From assembly GCA_033557465.1 (NCBI GenBank), contig CM066033.1:1357653834-1357717833 (forward strand): a stretch of DNA of 64,000 nt, given 5' to 3'. The stretch comes from Ichthyophis bannanicus. Lineage: Eukaryota > Chordata > Amphibia > Gymnophiona > Ichthyophiidae. Positions within the stretch are counted from its first letter, which is position 1, and every line of letters begins with the position of its first letter. The notes beneath the pieces are model-generated. The model was not told where the DNA came from. It saw nothing but the letters and a program-made list of their open reading frames with translations, and searched no databases. Position numbers and translations under genes: made by a program. This document shows, piece by piece, positions 40,971-51,595 of the stretch.

Positions 40971-42433
40971 ATTTTTATACAAAGATTCAGTCTCAACTGC
41001 AGGCTTGGACCCCCCTTCCTTTGTCCTTGTCGGGCCGCCTGACGGCTATAGGAATGATCATATTTCCTAGGCTGCTGTATTGGATGCAAACCCTGCCGGT
41101 GTGGCTGCTACAGAAAGACCTTCAAAAGATCGAAAAGGCAGTCCGGAAGTTTCTCTGGGGGGCATTTCGAGCTCGGATACCCTTGGCCAGATTGAGAGGT
41201 AGCTGGAAGGCGGGGGGGATGGGATTTCCCGACCTGTCTCAATATGCCGTGGCTTGTCAGGCCAGACATTTAGGGGACTGGTTTGGAGCTACTGATTATT
41301 ATACGCCAAGGTCCTTCGAGGCGGCCTTCTTGTCCCCACATGCGCTGGAGGCAGTAGTGCATCTGGATGGGGCGTTGCTACCACTTCGGGTGAGAAATAG
41401 CGTGTTGGTGACCCCGATTCGGAGGGCTTGGCAGAGACTTAATAAGTTGTGGGGCAGTTCTCCGCGGGTTTCAAGCTGGCTCCCCCTGCAGGGGAATGTA
41501 GCCTTTGGGCCGGGTACGGACTCAGCCATCTTTAGGCAATGGAGGGGCAAGGGGATAACGTGTCTTGGACATGTGGTTACCCTTGAGGGTTGTTGCAAAT
41601 CCTTGGAGATGCTCTGTAAAGAATATGATTTGCAACAGGGGACCTCTAACTTTGCATACTTCCAACTTCGGCATTATGTTGAATCTCTTCCGCAGCCGGG
41701 TTTGCAAGAGAACAGTTCTGCGAGAATTATTGATTTTTTTGCCCTGGGGACGGATTGCCCACCTCGGGTAGCCTTGCTAAAGCGCAAGTTGGACCATTAT
41801 GGCGCTCCCCGAGACTTCACCAAAGAGGAGCAGGCTTGGACGCAGGAACTCGGATGCGCAGTTCCTCCCGGTGCGGTTGGAGCGGCCTTACGGCGGATAG
41901 CCCGATTAGTGGAAGGCGCCAGGTGGCGGGAGACGCAATTTAAATGTATTACACGGGTTTACTTTTCCCCGAGGCGAGCATTGCGAACGGGGTTAACGGA
42001 TTGTGGTGGCTGCCCTCGATGTGCTGCGCCGCTTGCGGACCTGGGCCACATGTGGTGGGGTTGTGAGCGCATTAAAGCGTATTGGGCGCGTATTGAGGCC
42101 TACTTGAGCGTCTTATTACACCAGCCAATTCGGTGGTCGGGTCTGTTGGTAGTTCTGGATTGTCTGGGGCCGCAACAGGTTAAAGGGAAATGGGGGCGAA
42201 TCTTAACGCGTAAGGCTAGTTTGGTGGGGAAAGGCCCCATTCTTCGTAAGTGGCGGGAGATGACAGCCCCTACCTTTTGGGAGTGGCGTAGTAGATTTCA
42301 TCAACTCATGCTACAAGAGGGTAGGGCGGCCAAGGGGAGTCCTCAGCGTTGGGCCTCCTTTTTACTGATCTGGACCCCTTACATTCAGAACTTAGGCCCT
42401 AAAGCTAGGAGCGAGGTTTTAGCTATGGGGTAA
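40964..42433 (+). CDS. ORF2: L1 ORF2, part 2: thumb and C-terminal domain
   Basis: This continues ORF2 in another frame after the shift near 40960. It begins with the thumb (LDFYTKIQSQLQAWTPLPLSLSGRL, PRLLYWMQTLPV) and the IEKAVRKFLWG block. It contains the C-terminal Cys motif CGGCPRC...HMWWGC (about 42002-42070) typical of L1 ORF2p, and ends at TAA 42431-42433. Without the shift the two parts would form one protein of about 1260 residues, the usual L1 ORF2 size. Confidence 0.88.
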   Translation: MLDFYTKIQSQLQAWTPLPLSLSGRLTAIGMIIFPRLLYWMQTLPVWLLQKDLQKIEKAVRKFLWGAFRARIPLARLRGSWKAGGMGFPDLSQYAVACQARHLGDWFGATDYYTPRSFEAAFLSPHALEAVVHLDGALLPLRVRNSVLVTPIRRAWQRLNKLWGSSPRVSSWLPLQGNVAFGPGTDSAIFRQWRGKGITCLGHVVTLEGCCKSLEMLCKEYDLQQGTSNFAYFQLRHYVESLPQPGLQENSSARIIDFFALGTDCPPRVALLKRKLDHYGAPRDFTKEEQAWTQELGCAVPPGAVGAALRRIARLVEGARWRETQFKCITRVYFSPRRALRTGLTDCGGCPRCAAPLADLGHMWWGCERIKAYWARIEAYLSVLLHQPIRWSGLLVVLDCLGPQQVKGKWGRILTRKASLVGKGPILRKWREMTAPTFWEWRSRFHQLMLQEGRAAKGSPQRWASFLLIWTPYIQNLGPKARSEVLAMG

Positions 42434-42853
42434 CCCGGTATCCCGGGTTGCTGCATGTGGGGAGGGTGTTGGTGGTGGAATGGGGCGGTGGAAGTTTTAG
42501 ATCCCAGTGGGAGGTGCTTTCGCTCTGGCGTGGGGGGGTGGGGGGAGGGATTGGGGGGTGAGGGGGGTGAGGGTGTCTTCAGTACCCTATAGGCGTTTAG
42601 ACCACTAGAGGGGTGTAAGATCGTGGATCTGCCCTTGTTCCTCCTTCTCCCTTCTTTCCTCTGGGATTTGAGGGCTCCTGGTTGGGGATAAGATACAACC
42701 CTGACCAGGGAAGCGGATGGATAGGTTGTTTCCTTTTGCTGTTGTCTGCGGAGGGAGGGGGGAGGTTCATGGGGGGTGAAACTTATGAAAATATGTATCT
42801 ATGTTTTGCTTTAACATGCTTGTACTGTTGTACCAGTGTTTAATAAACAGATT
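42434..42853 (+). other. L1 3' UTR with G-rich tract
   Basis: The UTR contains a dense G tract at about 42527-42575 with several runs of three or more G, then ends with TGTTTAATAAACAG and poly(A). G-rich tracts able to form G-quadruplexes are known in the 3' UTR of L1 elements in other vertebrates. Confidence 0.75.
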
Positions 42854-43217
42854 AAAAAAAAAAAAAAAAAACCATAAGTAACAAGAATTAAAATAAAAAA
42901 CATAATACTATGATAAAGGACCTAATCAAAACATATTACATAGATCAATTTAAATAAATAGATCAATTAAAAAACAAACTGCACAGATAAATTAAAAAAG
43001 GGGGCATGCAAAAGAGAGATGAGGAGGAGATAAGGTGTGCCCAAACTGACGTTTATAAAGTAAGTACTCACAGGAGCACACTGTGGAAAATCCCAATCAC
43101 TAAACCAATAAGACTGTAGGAAATAAAACAAGGAAAAAGTCAATGAACAGTCTTTCAGTTTCATCAGGTGAATCACAAATAACTGCATTTAATATGAAAA
43201 TGATTATATCATGAGTA

Positions 43218-43248
43218 CACAGGGGACAATAGTACACAGGGGACAATA
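43218..43248. repeat. tandem duplication, 17-bp unit
   Basis: GTACACAGGGGACAATA occurs twice in succession. Confidence 0.85.
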
Positions 43249-43368
43249 GGAGGTCAGAGCCAGAAAAGGACAAAACTAAAAGTGTTTGTAACAAATACTG
43301 ATATGCAGGAATGTGTGCTTGCTTTTAGTTGGAAGGACCGCAAAAGCGATCTCAAACAAAAAGAACAT

Positions 43369-43460
43369 GCTTTAAAAGTGCTTAAAATGGCGAAACTGTT
43401 ACTAAAATAATCCCACTTTAAAAGTGCTTAAAACGGCGAAACTGTTATTAAAAATGAAGG
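43369..43460. repeat. tandem duplication, about 45-bp unit
   Basis: CTTTAAAAGTGCTTAAAA followed by GGCGAAACTGTTA occurs at 43370 and again at 43414, with a few differences. Confidence 0.85.
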
Positions 43461-43560
43461 TTGAGAGAAAAGACAAGTCACATGTAGGCAGTAGCCTTCC
43501 TTACCCGGCAACAAACTGTCTGTGCAATTATCCAATGGATTATGAAACCAACACGCTGAA

Positions 43561-44989
43561 GTCAGGGCACTTTTAAACTCTCTTTTGTTCCATGCCAAAA
43601 AAGGTGAAGGAACCCTTGATTCTTCACTTCACTATAATACTGACACAAGGCCGCTATACCAGCCACATCGGCGTTCGCACTGATGTCTCTGGGGACTGTA
43701 TCTGCCCACATTTCTGTCTGCAAATAATTTCTGTTGAGGTTTAAGAAGCACACACCATCCATGTTTATAGATATGTCAGTTATTATGCTTCACACTTCGG
43801 GTGTTTTACATGCCGATTTTTAAACTTTCACCTAACTGTTACCGTGGGCCCAAGCACACAGCAAGCTCCAATTTGAATATTAACTGCATAGCACAATTTA
43901 GGAAAAGGGACTCTAAATTTGACCCTGAGGCAATAGAGGCTTCCCTGGTTCTCAGCCCACTACTTTAAACATTAGGCTGCTCCTTGACTCTTTGACTTCT
44001 ATTCATTTCGGTGTTTGAATGAAAACACTGTAAGTCGTCCTTTAGTGTTGTTCATTCTCATCGAAATCACAGCACAATCCACCAGCTTTATCTAGAGCTA
44101 CTTATCATGCATATCACTGCTTGTTTTGACTATTAAAACATTATATTTCTGCTTAGCTTAGTAAGATGCTTTTGTGATTTAATTGGGCTGGACCTAGGGG
44201 CTAGCTGCTCCCTGCGTGTCAAAAAGCATCATTTAATTGGACACCTTAGTCAGGGCAATTTTCATGTGCTTATTAAAAGAGGCAAAGACTGTTATGACAG
44301 AAACTGTAATCATTTTTCCGACATCAGGCAGGACAGGAGATTACTTCAACACTACTGTAAAAATGAAGTTTAGTCTTCTTTTTAGGTTAGAATTAGCACT
44401 GTACATTCAGAATGCAATTTTTAAAGCTATTTCTGCATCTGAAAATTCCCCTTCCTCTATGAGAGTAAAAGTAGGTATACTGTTCCACCAAGCCTGCATG
44501 TTAAAGCACCTTTGTAAGGGCTGAATGTGACCCAGTCAGGGGAGGAGTATAACGTACAAACTGCGCTTTTAAATCTATGTGTTATTTTCAATGGAAAAAG
44601 TACTTGCCTGAGAAGCAGGTATGAAAGTGTTCAGATGTTTTTTATGCACAGCAAGTTTCAAAGTGAAAGTTTGCACGTAGTTTCAAGTTGCACTATGGTG
44701 TTAGGTCCACATGCAAAAACCATTTGCTAATTTTGTCCCATGCGAGCACTCTGAAAATTGCCCCCTCAGTATCAAACTGGTTTTGGTTGCAGTTTTTCTA
44801 TTGCATTTAAATAAAATTGAAAGGGCTTATGTTTATGGTTTGTCCATCAGTTTGTCCGTCTGTATGTTATACTGCCATCAGAGGTGGGACTAGTGGGTAG
44901 GCAGTGTAACATAAAAGTTCAGGAGTGACCCAGAAAGAAAGTAGCACAGCTGCCATGGGGTCCCAGATCCTGCCGTCCAGATGCACAGG
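43561..44989. other. low-repeat DNA; 44000-44420 is a candidate conserved non-coding element
   Basis: No transposon signature is visible. The stretch 44000-44420 is AT-rich but complex, with several homeodomain-like TTTAATTG sites (44178, 44232) and no long open frame, which is the look of a vertebrate developmental enhancer. This is an impression only; open frames at 44237-44730 have no domain. Confidence 0.3.
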
Positions 44990-45245
44990 TGCATGTCGGG
45001 CTCCTTCTCTAGCCCTAGTCAAATCCAGGCTAAAAACCCTCTTCGAGGCTGCTTTTGGATCCTGATGCTCCTCACTCTCTTGTTCACCACTTAAGTGTAT
45101 CTTACCTTACTCTGGTCCCCAGTTTTGTGATATTCTTCATCATGATTAGATTATAAGCACTGGTGAGTAGACCCTGTCTCACATCTATTCGTAGAGCACT
45201 ATGTATGCCTTGTAGTGCTATACAAATGATAGCTAGTAGTAGTAG
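44990..45245 (+). mobile_element. L2-clade LINE 3' end
   Basis: Last ORF codons (SLALVKSRLKTLFEAAFGS-like), the L2 UTR with GATTAGATTATAAGCAC, TTGTAGTGCTATACAAATGA and a (GTA)n tail at 45234-45245. Confidence 0.8.
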
Positions 45246-47165
45246 GCAGGGTTCCAATGCCCATTCAGTTGAAAAAGAGTAGAGTTGTTAGCTGAGGTGA
45301 GGGCTAGGGATTAGGGTTGCCAATTTTGGGAAAAATGATGTCAATCTCATCCCTTCCCCTCCCCTCTGCATCTCCCGAATCTCCTCACCTCTTCAAACTC
45401 TGCTTCCTCACAAACGTTCCCTCACCGGAGCAAGGGTCTGTCGGGAGGGGGGGGGGAGGGGGTGGCAGCAGCAGCATGTGTGTTAGAGAGTTAGTCAGTG
45501 GGTCATCCATTCATTGACTCTGCCCCTTCTTGACTTCCAAATGGCAGGTGGGGCAGGAGAGCAGAGCGCATGCCAACTCAGTTTCCAATATGCATACCTT
45601 TACAGCTCACTATTATAAACGGCAACTGCTTTGAAAAGACCATCGGGCAGGGGAAAAGGGAAGGAAGACTCTCTGCTAGTCTGGAGGTAGGTAGTCAACA
45701 GAAAAAACAGCGCATTGCTCTGTTGGCTACCAGCATCGCCTAGAGAAAAACAGCTAAAATACAGTTGGTTGGCAGCCCTTTATAGAAGGGAAATGAACAA
45801 AGAGAAGAGAGTGAAGGAGCATGGGGTTGAGAAGAGAGGAGAGAAGAGAATTAGAGATGAAGGGGTAAGGAGATGAGGGAGGAGGTGGGGATTATTTCCT
45901 TGTTAGGCATGTTTGCTCCAGCAATAGTGCCTATTAGGGAGGGTCCATCCATCCATCTATCCATCTGTCCATACACATGGGTTTGCATATGTGCAAATGC
46001 ATATGTATTGATGATGGGAGGAGATCTAGTGGTGTCAAGGGAACCCCAAGCTCTGAGGCAGCAGCACAATGTAGGGTGCCGATGTGGCTTCACTGCCCTC
46101 TTACCTGAGAATCCGTGAAATGCAGCTGGCCTTAGCGAAGGATCTGAAGGTACCAGGGAGACTGAAGAGAAGTTATGTGGGTACAACATAGTATACCAGT
46201 AAGTTATGGCTGCAGCTGTCTCCACACACATTCCATGTGTGATCTCCTCCCATGCCTCCCACCCTCTCAGGCACCATCTTTCCTGCCAGCCTCCACCACT
46301 GGTGGATCATTGGGACAGGCTCAGCTGCTCATGAAACCAGCCAGTACCAATCTGTCAATCTTTTCCCTTCCAGACTACTATGTAGCACCACAATTTCTTT
46401 TCCCTGGTCCTGAGAACCAGCACAACTTGAACCTTAGTCTACAGCCATACTGCAATCCAGCCTCTGATCTCATACCCAATGCTGCCGGTGCTGCTGTGTC
46501 AACTTGGTCTGGGCTGCACTATGGCCTGTGAGATCATATGCTGACCTGCAGCTCCTGCCATCTTGGAGGGAGGAGGAGGGGACAAAGCACTATGAGATCA
46601 GAGCCAGTGACTGACCACCACTATTGACTGATGAGTCCTGGCACCAAACTTAAAGCCTCTTTGCCCTATTCAGCCTACTCATGTGCATTCACTTCTGGGT
46701 TTCTTCTTGCTTGCACCAATCTTTCCCCTTCTACCCATCACCATACCTCCTTACATCACTGACCTAAAGGTCTCCTTGCCAGAGTCACACCACAATTATA
46801 CACACCGTGGGGTCTTTTCATTTCACATGTACTCAGCTTTCAACCTGTACTTTCTTCTGAGTCACCTTACTTTACTTGTACCAACTCCTTACCCACCTCC
46901 AAGCCACCTCATCTCAACTATTTCCACTCCAATCTCTCATCTAGCCACAGTCACCTCACTAGCACCAGACACACACACACGCACATACATATTAACTTCC
47001 ACTCTACTGAACTCACACATACTATACACACCCTCACATATCCCTGCCAATCTGTTGCAGTCACATATACCATACAAACATACCCCGGTGCTCTGTTGTA
47101 CTCACACACAACACAAGCACACATGTTCCCCTGCCACCCGATTGCATTCACACACACTACCACAT
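45246..47165. other. unassigned DNA
   Basis: No gene or clear mobile element is recognised. It includes a G12-type run at 45449-45460 and a CCAT-rich run. Open frames (46175-46531, 46683-47378) are of biased, pyrimidine-rich composition. Confidence 0.4.
45944..45972. repeat. (CCAT)n microsatellite, imperfect
   Basis: About seven CCAT-type units with interruptions (CCATCCATCCATCTATCCAT). Confidence 0.85.
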
Positions 47166-47169
47166 GTAC

Positions 47170-47525
47170 CCCTACATCAGCAACACCCCTGTTCTCTCAG
47201 CCTCAGCCCTCACATCACCTCCCTTCTTCAAACCCCAGTAACAGCATTAGCATCTCTCCATCTCCAAGCCCCAGCAACATTATCAGTTGCCCTTTTCAAA
47301 TCCCCCACAACTGTATCAGTGCCACCTTCTCGAAGCCCCAGCAACATCAGCAACAGCCCTCATCCAAACTCTGCATGAGCAACAGCCCCCTCAGCCATCT
47401 TCATCAGCAACAGCCCCCCTCCCAACCCTCAAGTCAGCAATAGCCCCTGTATCAGCTCCCCTTCTCCCAGTCTCCTGCATTAGCAACAGCCCCTTCTCCT
47501 AGTCTCTGTAACAGCAACCCTCCAC
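47170..47525. repeat. degenerate minisatellite (CAGCAACAGCCCC-like)
   Basis: Units of the type CAGCAACAGCCCCTTCTCC with variable 25-40 base spacing recur about ten times. The open frames crossing it are by-products of the lack of stops in this pyrimidine/CA-rich repeat. Confidence 0.7.
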
Positions 47526-47963
47526 TTGCCTGCTACAACGGTGGGAGCTTGTCTTTGCCGGCTCTGCAGACAGTACCCCACAGGAATCTTTAACATGCGA
47601 GAATAGGATTTGCCTGTTCTCTCAAAGCCTTCCTAGTGCTGGTGGCAGAGCTGGTGAAGCAGCAGACAGTGGTAGGAGCAAAAGGTATAAGCTTCTACCG
47701 ACCACCAAGGAAGTCTGCTGCAAATGTTGGTTGCAGGAATCAAAAGTAACAAAACTCAGCCAGAGATGCCCCCACGGTATGACCCAGAGGCACCCTTGTC
47801 AGAGAATAAAGACATCTTTCCTTTCTAAGCTCCCGGGGAAGTCTCCACTGGAATCTTCTCTCTAGCAATTATACAGTATTATACCCTGGGCCAAACCATT
47901 AAGGCCATGCTTAAGTGAAGTTGCCATGGCAAAGAGGCTGTGCTACCCTATGCTTGCCAGTCT

Positions 47964-48007
47964 CATAGCTAGTTATTTGTTAACCTTTTAACAAATAACT
48001 AGCTATG
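47964..48007. repeat. perfect 20-bp hairpin with 4-base loop
   Basis: CATAGCTAGTTATTTGTTAA at 47964-47983 is followed by the loop CCTT and the exact inverse at 47988-48007. Confidence 0.95.
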
Positions 48008-48097
48008 GATAGTGGGTGGAAGACAGCTGGTAGATAAGCCCCTACATAGCACAGGGCTAATGTTTAGGGGCCTGTACTTCCTGTACCGCATTTGGCT

Positions 48098-48202
48098 CAC
48101 TGAATGATGGAGCCTGTCAGGGCAGGAAGTTCATGCTGATCTCACAGTTTGAAAGATCAGCCCCAACTTCCTGTCCGGCCATCTCCATCATTCAGAGAGT
48201 TG
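48098..48202. repeat. fold-back repeat
   Basis: The left arm (CTGAATGATGGAGCC...GGCAGGAAGTT...TGATCT) is the imperfect inverse of the right arm (AGATCAGCCCCAACTTCCTG...CATCATTCAGAG), with about 11 bases between them. Confidence 0.8.
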
Positions 48203-48384
48203 ATCAAACTCAGTTATGTTTTTGAGTTTCTTTTTACCTAACCTCTGCTGCTTTTACTGCAAATAAATTGAATAAAATGGACATTTCATTTGTAGAGGTT
48301 GATTCCTCACTTTGATGGTCCAACCAAAAAAAGTGTTTATGAGTTCAGTCTACATTGGGGTTGATTTAGTATTGTTATATAGAC

Positions 48385-49315
48385 AGATATAGAGCAGGAA
48401 TGGAAAAAGACAGGAGGAGCAAGGAGAAATGGCACATGGACAGCAGACAGTGGAAAGGATATAGCATTATTAGAAAAGGTACAGAGAAGAATCACCAAAA
48501 TAGTGAAGGGGGATGGAAGGATACCCCTATGAGGAGAGGCTAAAAAGGGTAGGGCTCTTCAACCTGGAAAAGAGACGGCTGAGGGAGATATGATAGAAGT
48601 CTATAAATTAATGAATGAAGTGGACCGGGTAAACATAGATTGATTTTTAACACTATCAAAATATAGAAAGACTAGAGGACATGCAATGAAGCTACAGGGT
48701 AATCTATTTAAGACTAAAATGGGAGTGGAGGAGTGGCCTAGTGGTTGGGGCAAGGTACTTCAGGCCAGAAGGTTGGGGGTTCAAATCCCACTAGAGAACA
48801 GCAACCTTGGGCTGGAAGGACTGGGGTTTCTAGTCCCACAGGTGCTCCATGTGGTCTTGGGCAAGCCACTTAAACTTCCATAGCCCATGTTCCCTGTAAA
48901 ATAGTTATCTCCAAGTTATAATGCCCTGTTCAATGTAATTTCAGTTTGTTCAATGTAAACCACACTGATGCAGAATAGCATGGTATATAAGAGAATATAA
49001 ATAATAAGAGAAAATATTTGTTCACACAACACATAATCAAACTCTGGAATTTGTTACTGGAGGATGTACTAAAAGCAGTTAGTGTAGCTGAGTTTAAAAA
49101 AAAGTTTGGGCAAGTTCCTGGAGAAAAGGTCCATAAACCATTATTAAAGGGGACCTGGAAATCTACTGCTTGCCCCAGTACAAGCAATGTGGAACCTGTG
49201 TCTTTTGGGGAAACTGCTAGGTACTTGTGACCTGGATTTGCCACTGTTGGAAACAGGATACTGGGCTTGATGGACTTTGGTGACCCATGTCATATCTTAT
49301 GTTCTTATGTTAAGA
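48385..49315 (+). mobile_element. CR1 LINE 3' end with a SINE inside
   Basis: It starts with the last RT-C-terminal block (decayed QRRITKIVKGDG...YPYEERLKRVGLFNLEKRRL). The terminal block after the SINE (FTQHIIKLWNLLLEDVLKAVSVAEFKKKFGQ, 49018-49110) follows, then the CR1 UTR and a TTCTTATG end at 49300-49315. Confidence 0.88.
48719..49003 (+). mobile_element. tRNA-derived SINE inserted in CR1
   Basis: A tRNA-like head has an A box in GGAGTGGCCTAGTGGTT and a B box in GGGTTCAAATCCC (about 48778-48790). It is followed by a body and a tail with TTTGTTCAATGTAAACC and ATATAAGAG, resembling LINE tails. It interrupts the CR1 between ATTTAAGACTAA and GAGAAAATATTT. Confidence 0.8.
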
Positions 49316-49675
49316 GGGTTAAGAGAAGACAGAATAGCAGAAGAGAGACTAGGGCAACTAAAAAAATAAAATTCCCAGCAAACAAAGGTAGAAAATAGTA
49401 TTTTATTTTGAATTTATTAACTGGACTATGTTAGCCTTGAGAAATGTGCATTGCTGGTGTCTGTGGTTTTGTTAAGTACAAGAGGAAATGCACTCTACCA
49501 TTTTTATTTTTCCAGTGTTGCTATAAATGTGAAGTTTGACTTCCTGGGGTTCCCAGTCTTTCTAGTTCTAATTTGTAGTCCTTTGTTTTATATTTGGTGA
49601 GGGTCTGTCTGCGATTTGTAGATAGGACTGAGGGACATCATTCTGTTGGCATGTAGTTTCTGTGTAGAGCTCTCT

Positions 49676-50000
49676 AGTATTTATTTATCTTATTTATTTA
49701 ATGTCTTTTCTATACCGCACTCTTTAGAATCAGTGCGGTTTACGTGAAACAGTTCATTTATACAGTGCGGCCGAGCCTGCACTGTATTTACAATGAACAG
49801 GTGATGCAACTTGGGCGTAACTAGGGTAAACTATATACAGGTTGAGCAATCAAGTCACAGGTGTACAGAAGGACCATTGCTTAGAGACTATTTACAAGAG
49901 TAGGGGAGTATATACACGGTACTGTCTCTATAAAGAACAGGTGATGTACTTGGACATAGCTAGGGCGGTTATATACAGGTAGGACTGATGATGTGTGAGT
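49676..50000 (+). mobile_element. interspersed repeat with TATACCGCA motif
   Basis: It begins with a TATTTATTTAT-rich stretch and CTATACCGCACTCTTTAGAATCAGTGCGGTTTAC. This has the same layout as 3238-3310 (TATACCGC...AAAGCGGTTTAC). The GTGCGG inverse suggests a small hairpin. The family is not identified. Confidence 0.55.
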
Positions 50001-50118
50001 CCTGGTATTAAGTTATGGCAGATTTGCTATGGACTGTAACTGGTCTTTTTGTAGGATTTTATAGTACTTCCTCATTTATATGATAGCTGGTGCTGGAGGT
50101 CAGTCATTTAGAAACCTA

Positions 50119-50598
50119 GGGGTATGTTTACTAAGCAGTCTTAACGTGCAGCCGGCGTTAGTGTGCAGGATGCCATATAAGGTAGTGGGCGTTCCGGTCT
50201 TAAGGTAGCATTTAGGGTTATCGTGCGATAAGGTACTTTTCGTGTGATAGAGGGAGCCGTGGCACATTAATGTGCGTTTGCCTTAATTAGGTGCGCTGAC
50301 CTACAAGCACAGCAACAGAGGTGTAGCACAATGGTTAATACCTTGCCTGATGAAACAGGGGTCATAAGTTCAATCCCCCAGTGGGCTTGATGAGTAAGGC
50401 TTTCTGAGGCATTACCATTTACTTTAAATCAGTGCTGTCTGAGGCATTTTCTTTTTTAATTTAAATTAGTGCTGCCAGCAAACACATCCTCACAGTGCCG
50501 TAACCTAAGGTGCCGCATAAGGCACCCTATAAGGCACTCCAGAGGACACATTATAAAGTGCACTGTCCGCCAAGGCACCTTATAATGTTCCCTATAGG
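50119..50598 (-). mobile_element. large TIR family, fragment D
   Basis: Starts with the terminal repeat GGGGTATGTTTACTAAGC, followed by the same subterminal sequence as copy C (GTTAGTG, ATGCCATATAAGG, GGGCGTTCCGG), a tRNA-like module at 50317-50384 and the beginning of a palindrome ladder. It stops at an L2 LINE at about 50599. The other end is missing. Confidence 0.75.
50317..50384 (+). repeat. tRNA-like module in fragment D
   Basis: GAGGTGTAGCACAATGGTTAAT resembles an A box and AAGTTCAATCCCCC a B box. The acceptor-stem ends do not pair well, so it is a relic. Confidence 0.5.
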
Positions 50599-50964
50599 AA
50601 GTGAAATTCCTAGGAGTCACACTTGATAAAGCCCTCAGTATGTCATCGTACATAAAACAAACAGCCAGAATCATATTCTTCAAGTTAAGAACTATACAGC
50701 ACTTTAGACCCCTCTTAGACACCCATGACTTCAGAACAGTAGTTCAAGCATTAATCATACTGCACTTCCACTACTGTAGCAGCTTGTTACAGGGAACGCC
50801 CAAAAGAACATGAACATTCTCCAGATTGCTCAAAATATCACTGCCAGAATCATATATAAAGCACGCCTAACTGACCATATATCACCCCCATCTTATACAA
50901 TCTCCACTGGCTCCCGAGAGCAAGTAGAATAAAATATAAAACAATAATAAGCACATTCAAGTGG

Positions 50965-51212
50965 GGGGAGGAGCGGTGTGTTCACCCCTAAACAAACAAA
51001 GAAACAAAGATATGAGGAGGGGTGAAGACATGGGGAGGGGTGCACCTGCTCCTGGTGGGTGCACCATTAAGCAAAGACATGGGTAGGGGTGCACCTACTC
51101 CCTAAAAGACATGGGAAGGGGTGCACCTACCCCTGTCTTATTGCTGGGCAGACTAGATGGACCATACTGGTCTTTATCTGCTGTCATTTACTATGTTACT
51201 ATATTACTATGT
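50965..51212 (+). mobile_element. SINE-like repeat with TACTATGTTACTATG tail
   Basis: It interrupts the L2 ORF. It contains several GGGGTGCACCTACTCC-like units (51040-51140) and ends with GGCAGACTAGATGGACCATACTGGTCTTTATCTGC-type sequence and ACTATGTTACTAT repeats. The end matches 22986-23160 on the other strand. Confidence 0.7.
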
Positions 51213-51388
51213 TAAGTTAGTCAATAACATTGCCCCCTCCTTTCTTACATGACTGTTACACACTTTAACTGACACCAGGAGCAGAAGAATAACCAATCAG
51301 AACCTCCTCTTAGTATCTACATCCATCTGCAAGACTAAACAAACAACAAGCAACAGAGCTTTTACATTCACAACCCCTAAACTATGGA

Positions 51389-51595
51389 GGAGTAGCCTAG
51401 TGGTTAGAACACTGGCTTGGTAACCAAGCAACCAGGGTTCAATTCCCACTAGTATGCCTTGGGCAAGTCACTTAACCCTCCATTGCCTCGGAAGAAAGGC
51501 CTGGTAATCTACTTCCGTTGACACTGCCAAGAAAACCCAGGAGCTTCTGGGTCACCAGGAGTCAGGACTGACTCAAAGGCACACTTTGCTTTTGC
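51389..51595 (+). mobile_element. tRNA-derived SINE with 10-bp target duplication
   Basis: AAACTATGGA is repeated on both sides (51379-51388 and 51596-51605). The head has an A box in GTAGCCTAGTGGTTAGAAC and a B box in AGGGTTCAATTCCC. The rest is a SINE body ending in GACTCAAAGGCACACTTTGC. Confidence 0.9.

Larger units (their letters stand above)
36226..42872 (+). mobile_element. L1-type LINE, nearly full length and recent
   Basis: It is bounded by a 10-bp target duplication CATAAGTAAC (36216-36225 and 42873-42882) and ends with a clean poly(A) run of 18 or more bases at 42854-42871 after an AATAAA at 42842. It has a short leader, intact ORF1, a 1.4-kb inter-ORF region, ORF2 with one frameshift, and a G-rich 3' UTR. 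The clean tail and few lesions show it is the youngest insertion in this stack. It lies in AT-rich DNA of the repeat that also received the Gypsy element. Confidence 0.92.
42873..43560 (-). mobile_element. Penelope-like repeat 4, right segment
   Basis: AT-rich DNA continuous with 36132-36225 once the L1 is removed. It contains two small tandem duplications (43218-43248 and 43369-43460). The outer end near 43560 is guessed from the change in composition. Confidence 0.4.

Noticed and set aside
43168..43185. second hammerhead core in repeat 4 (minus strand, CTGATGA...GAAA)
   Set aside because: The core letters occur, but stem I and stem III cannot be formed.
46683..47378. 231-codon open frame rich in Ser, Thr, Pro and His
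   Set aside because: It runs through pyrimidine-rich and CA-rich low-complexity DNA and a degenerate minisatellite that lack stops by composition.
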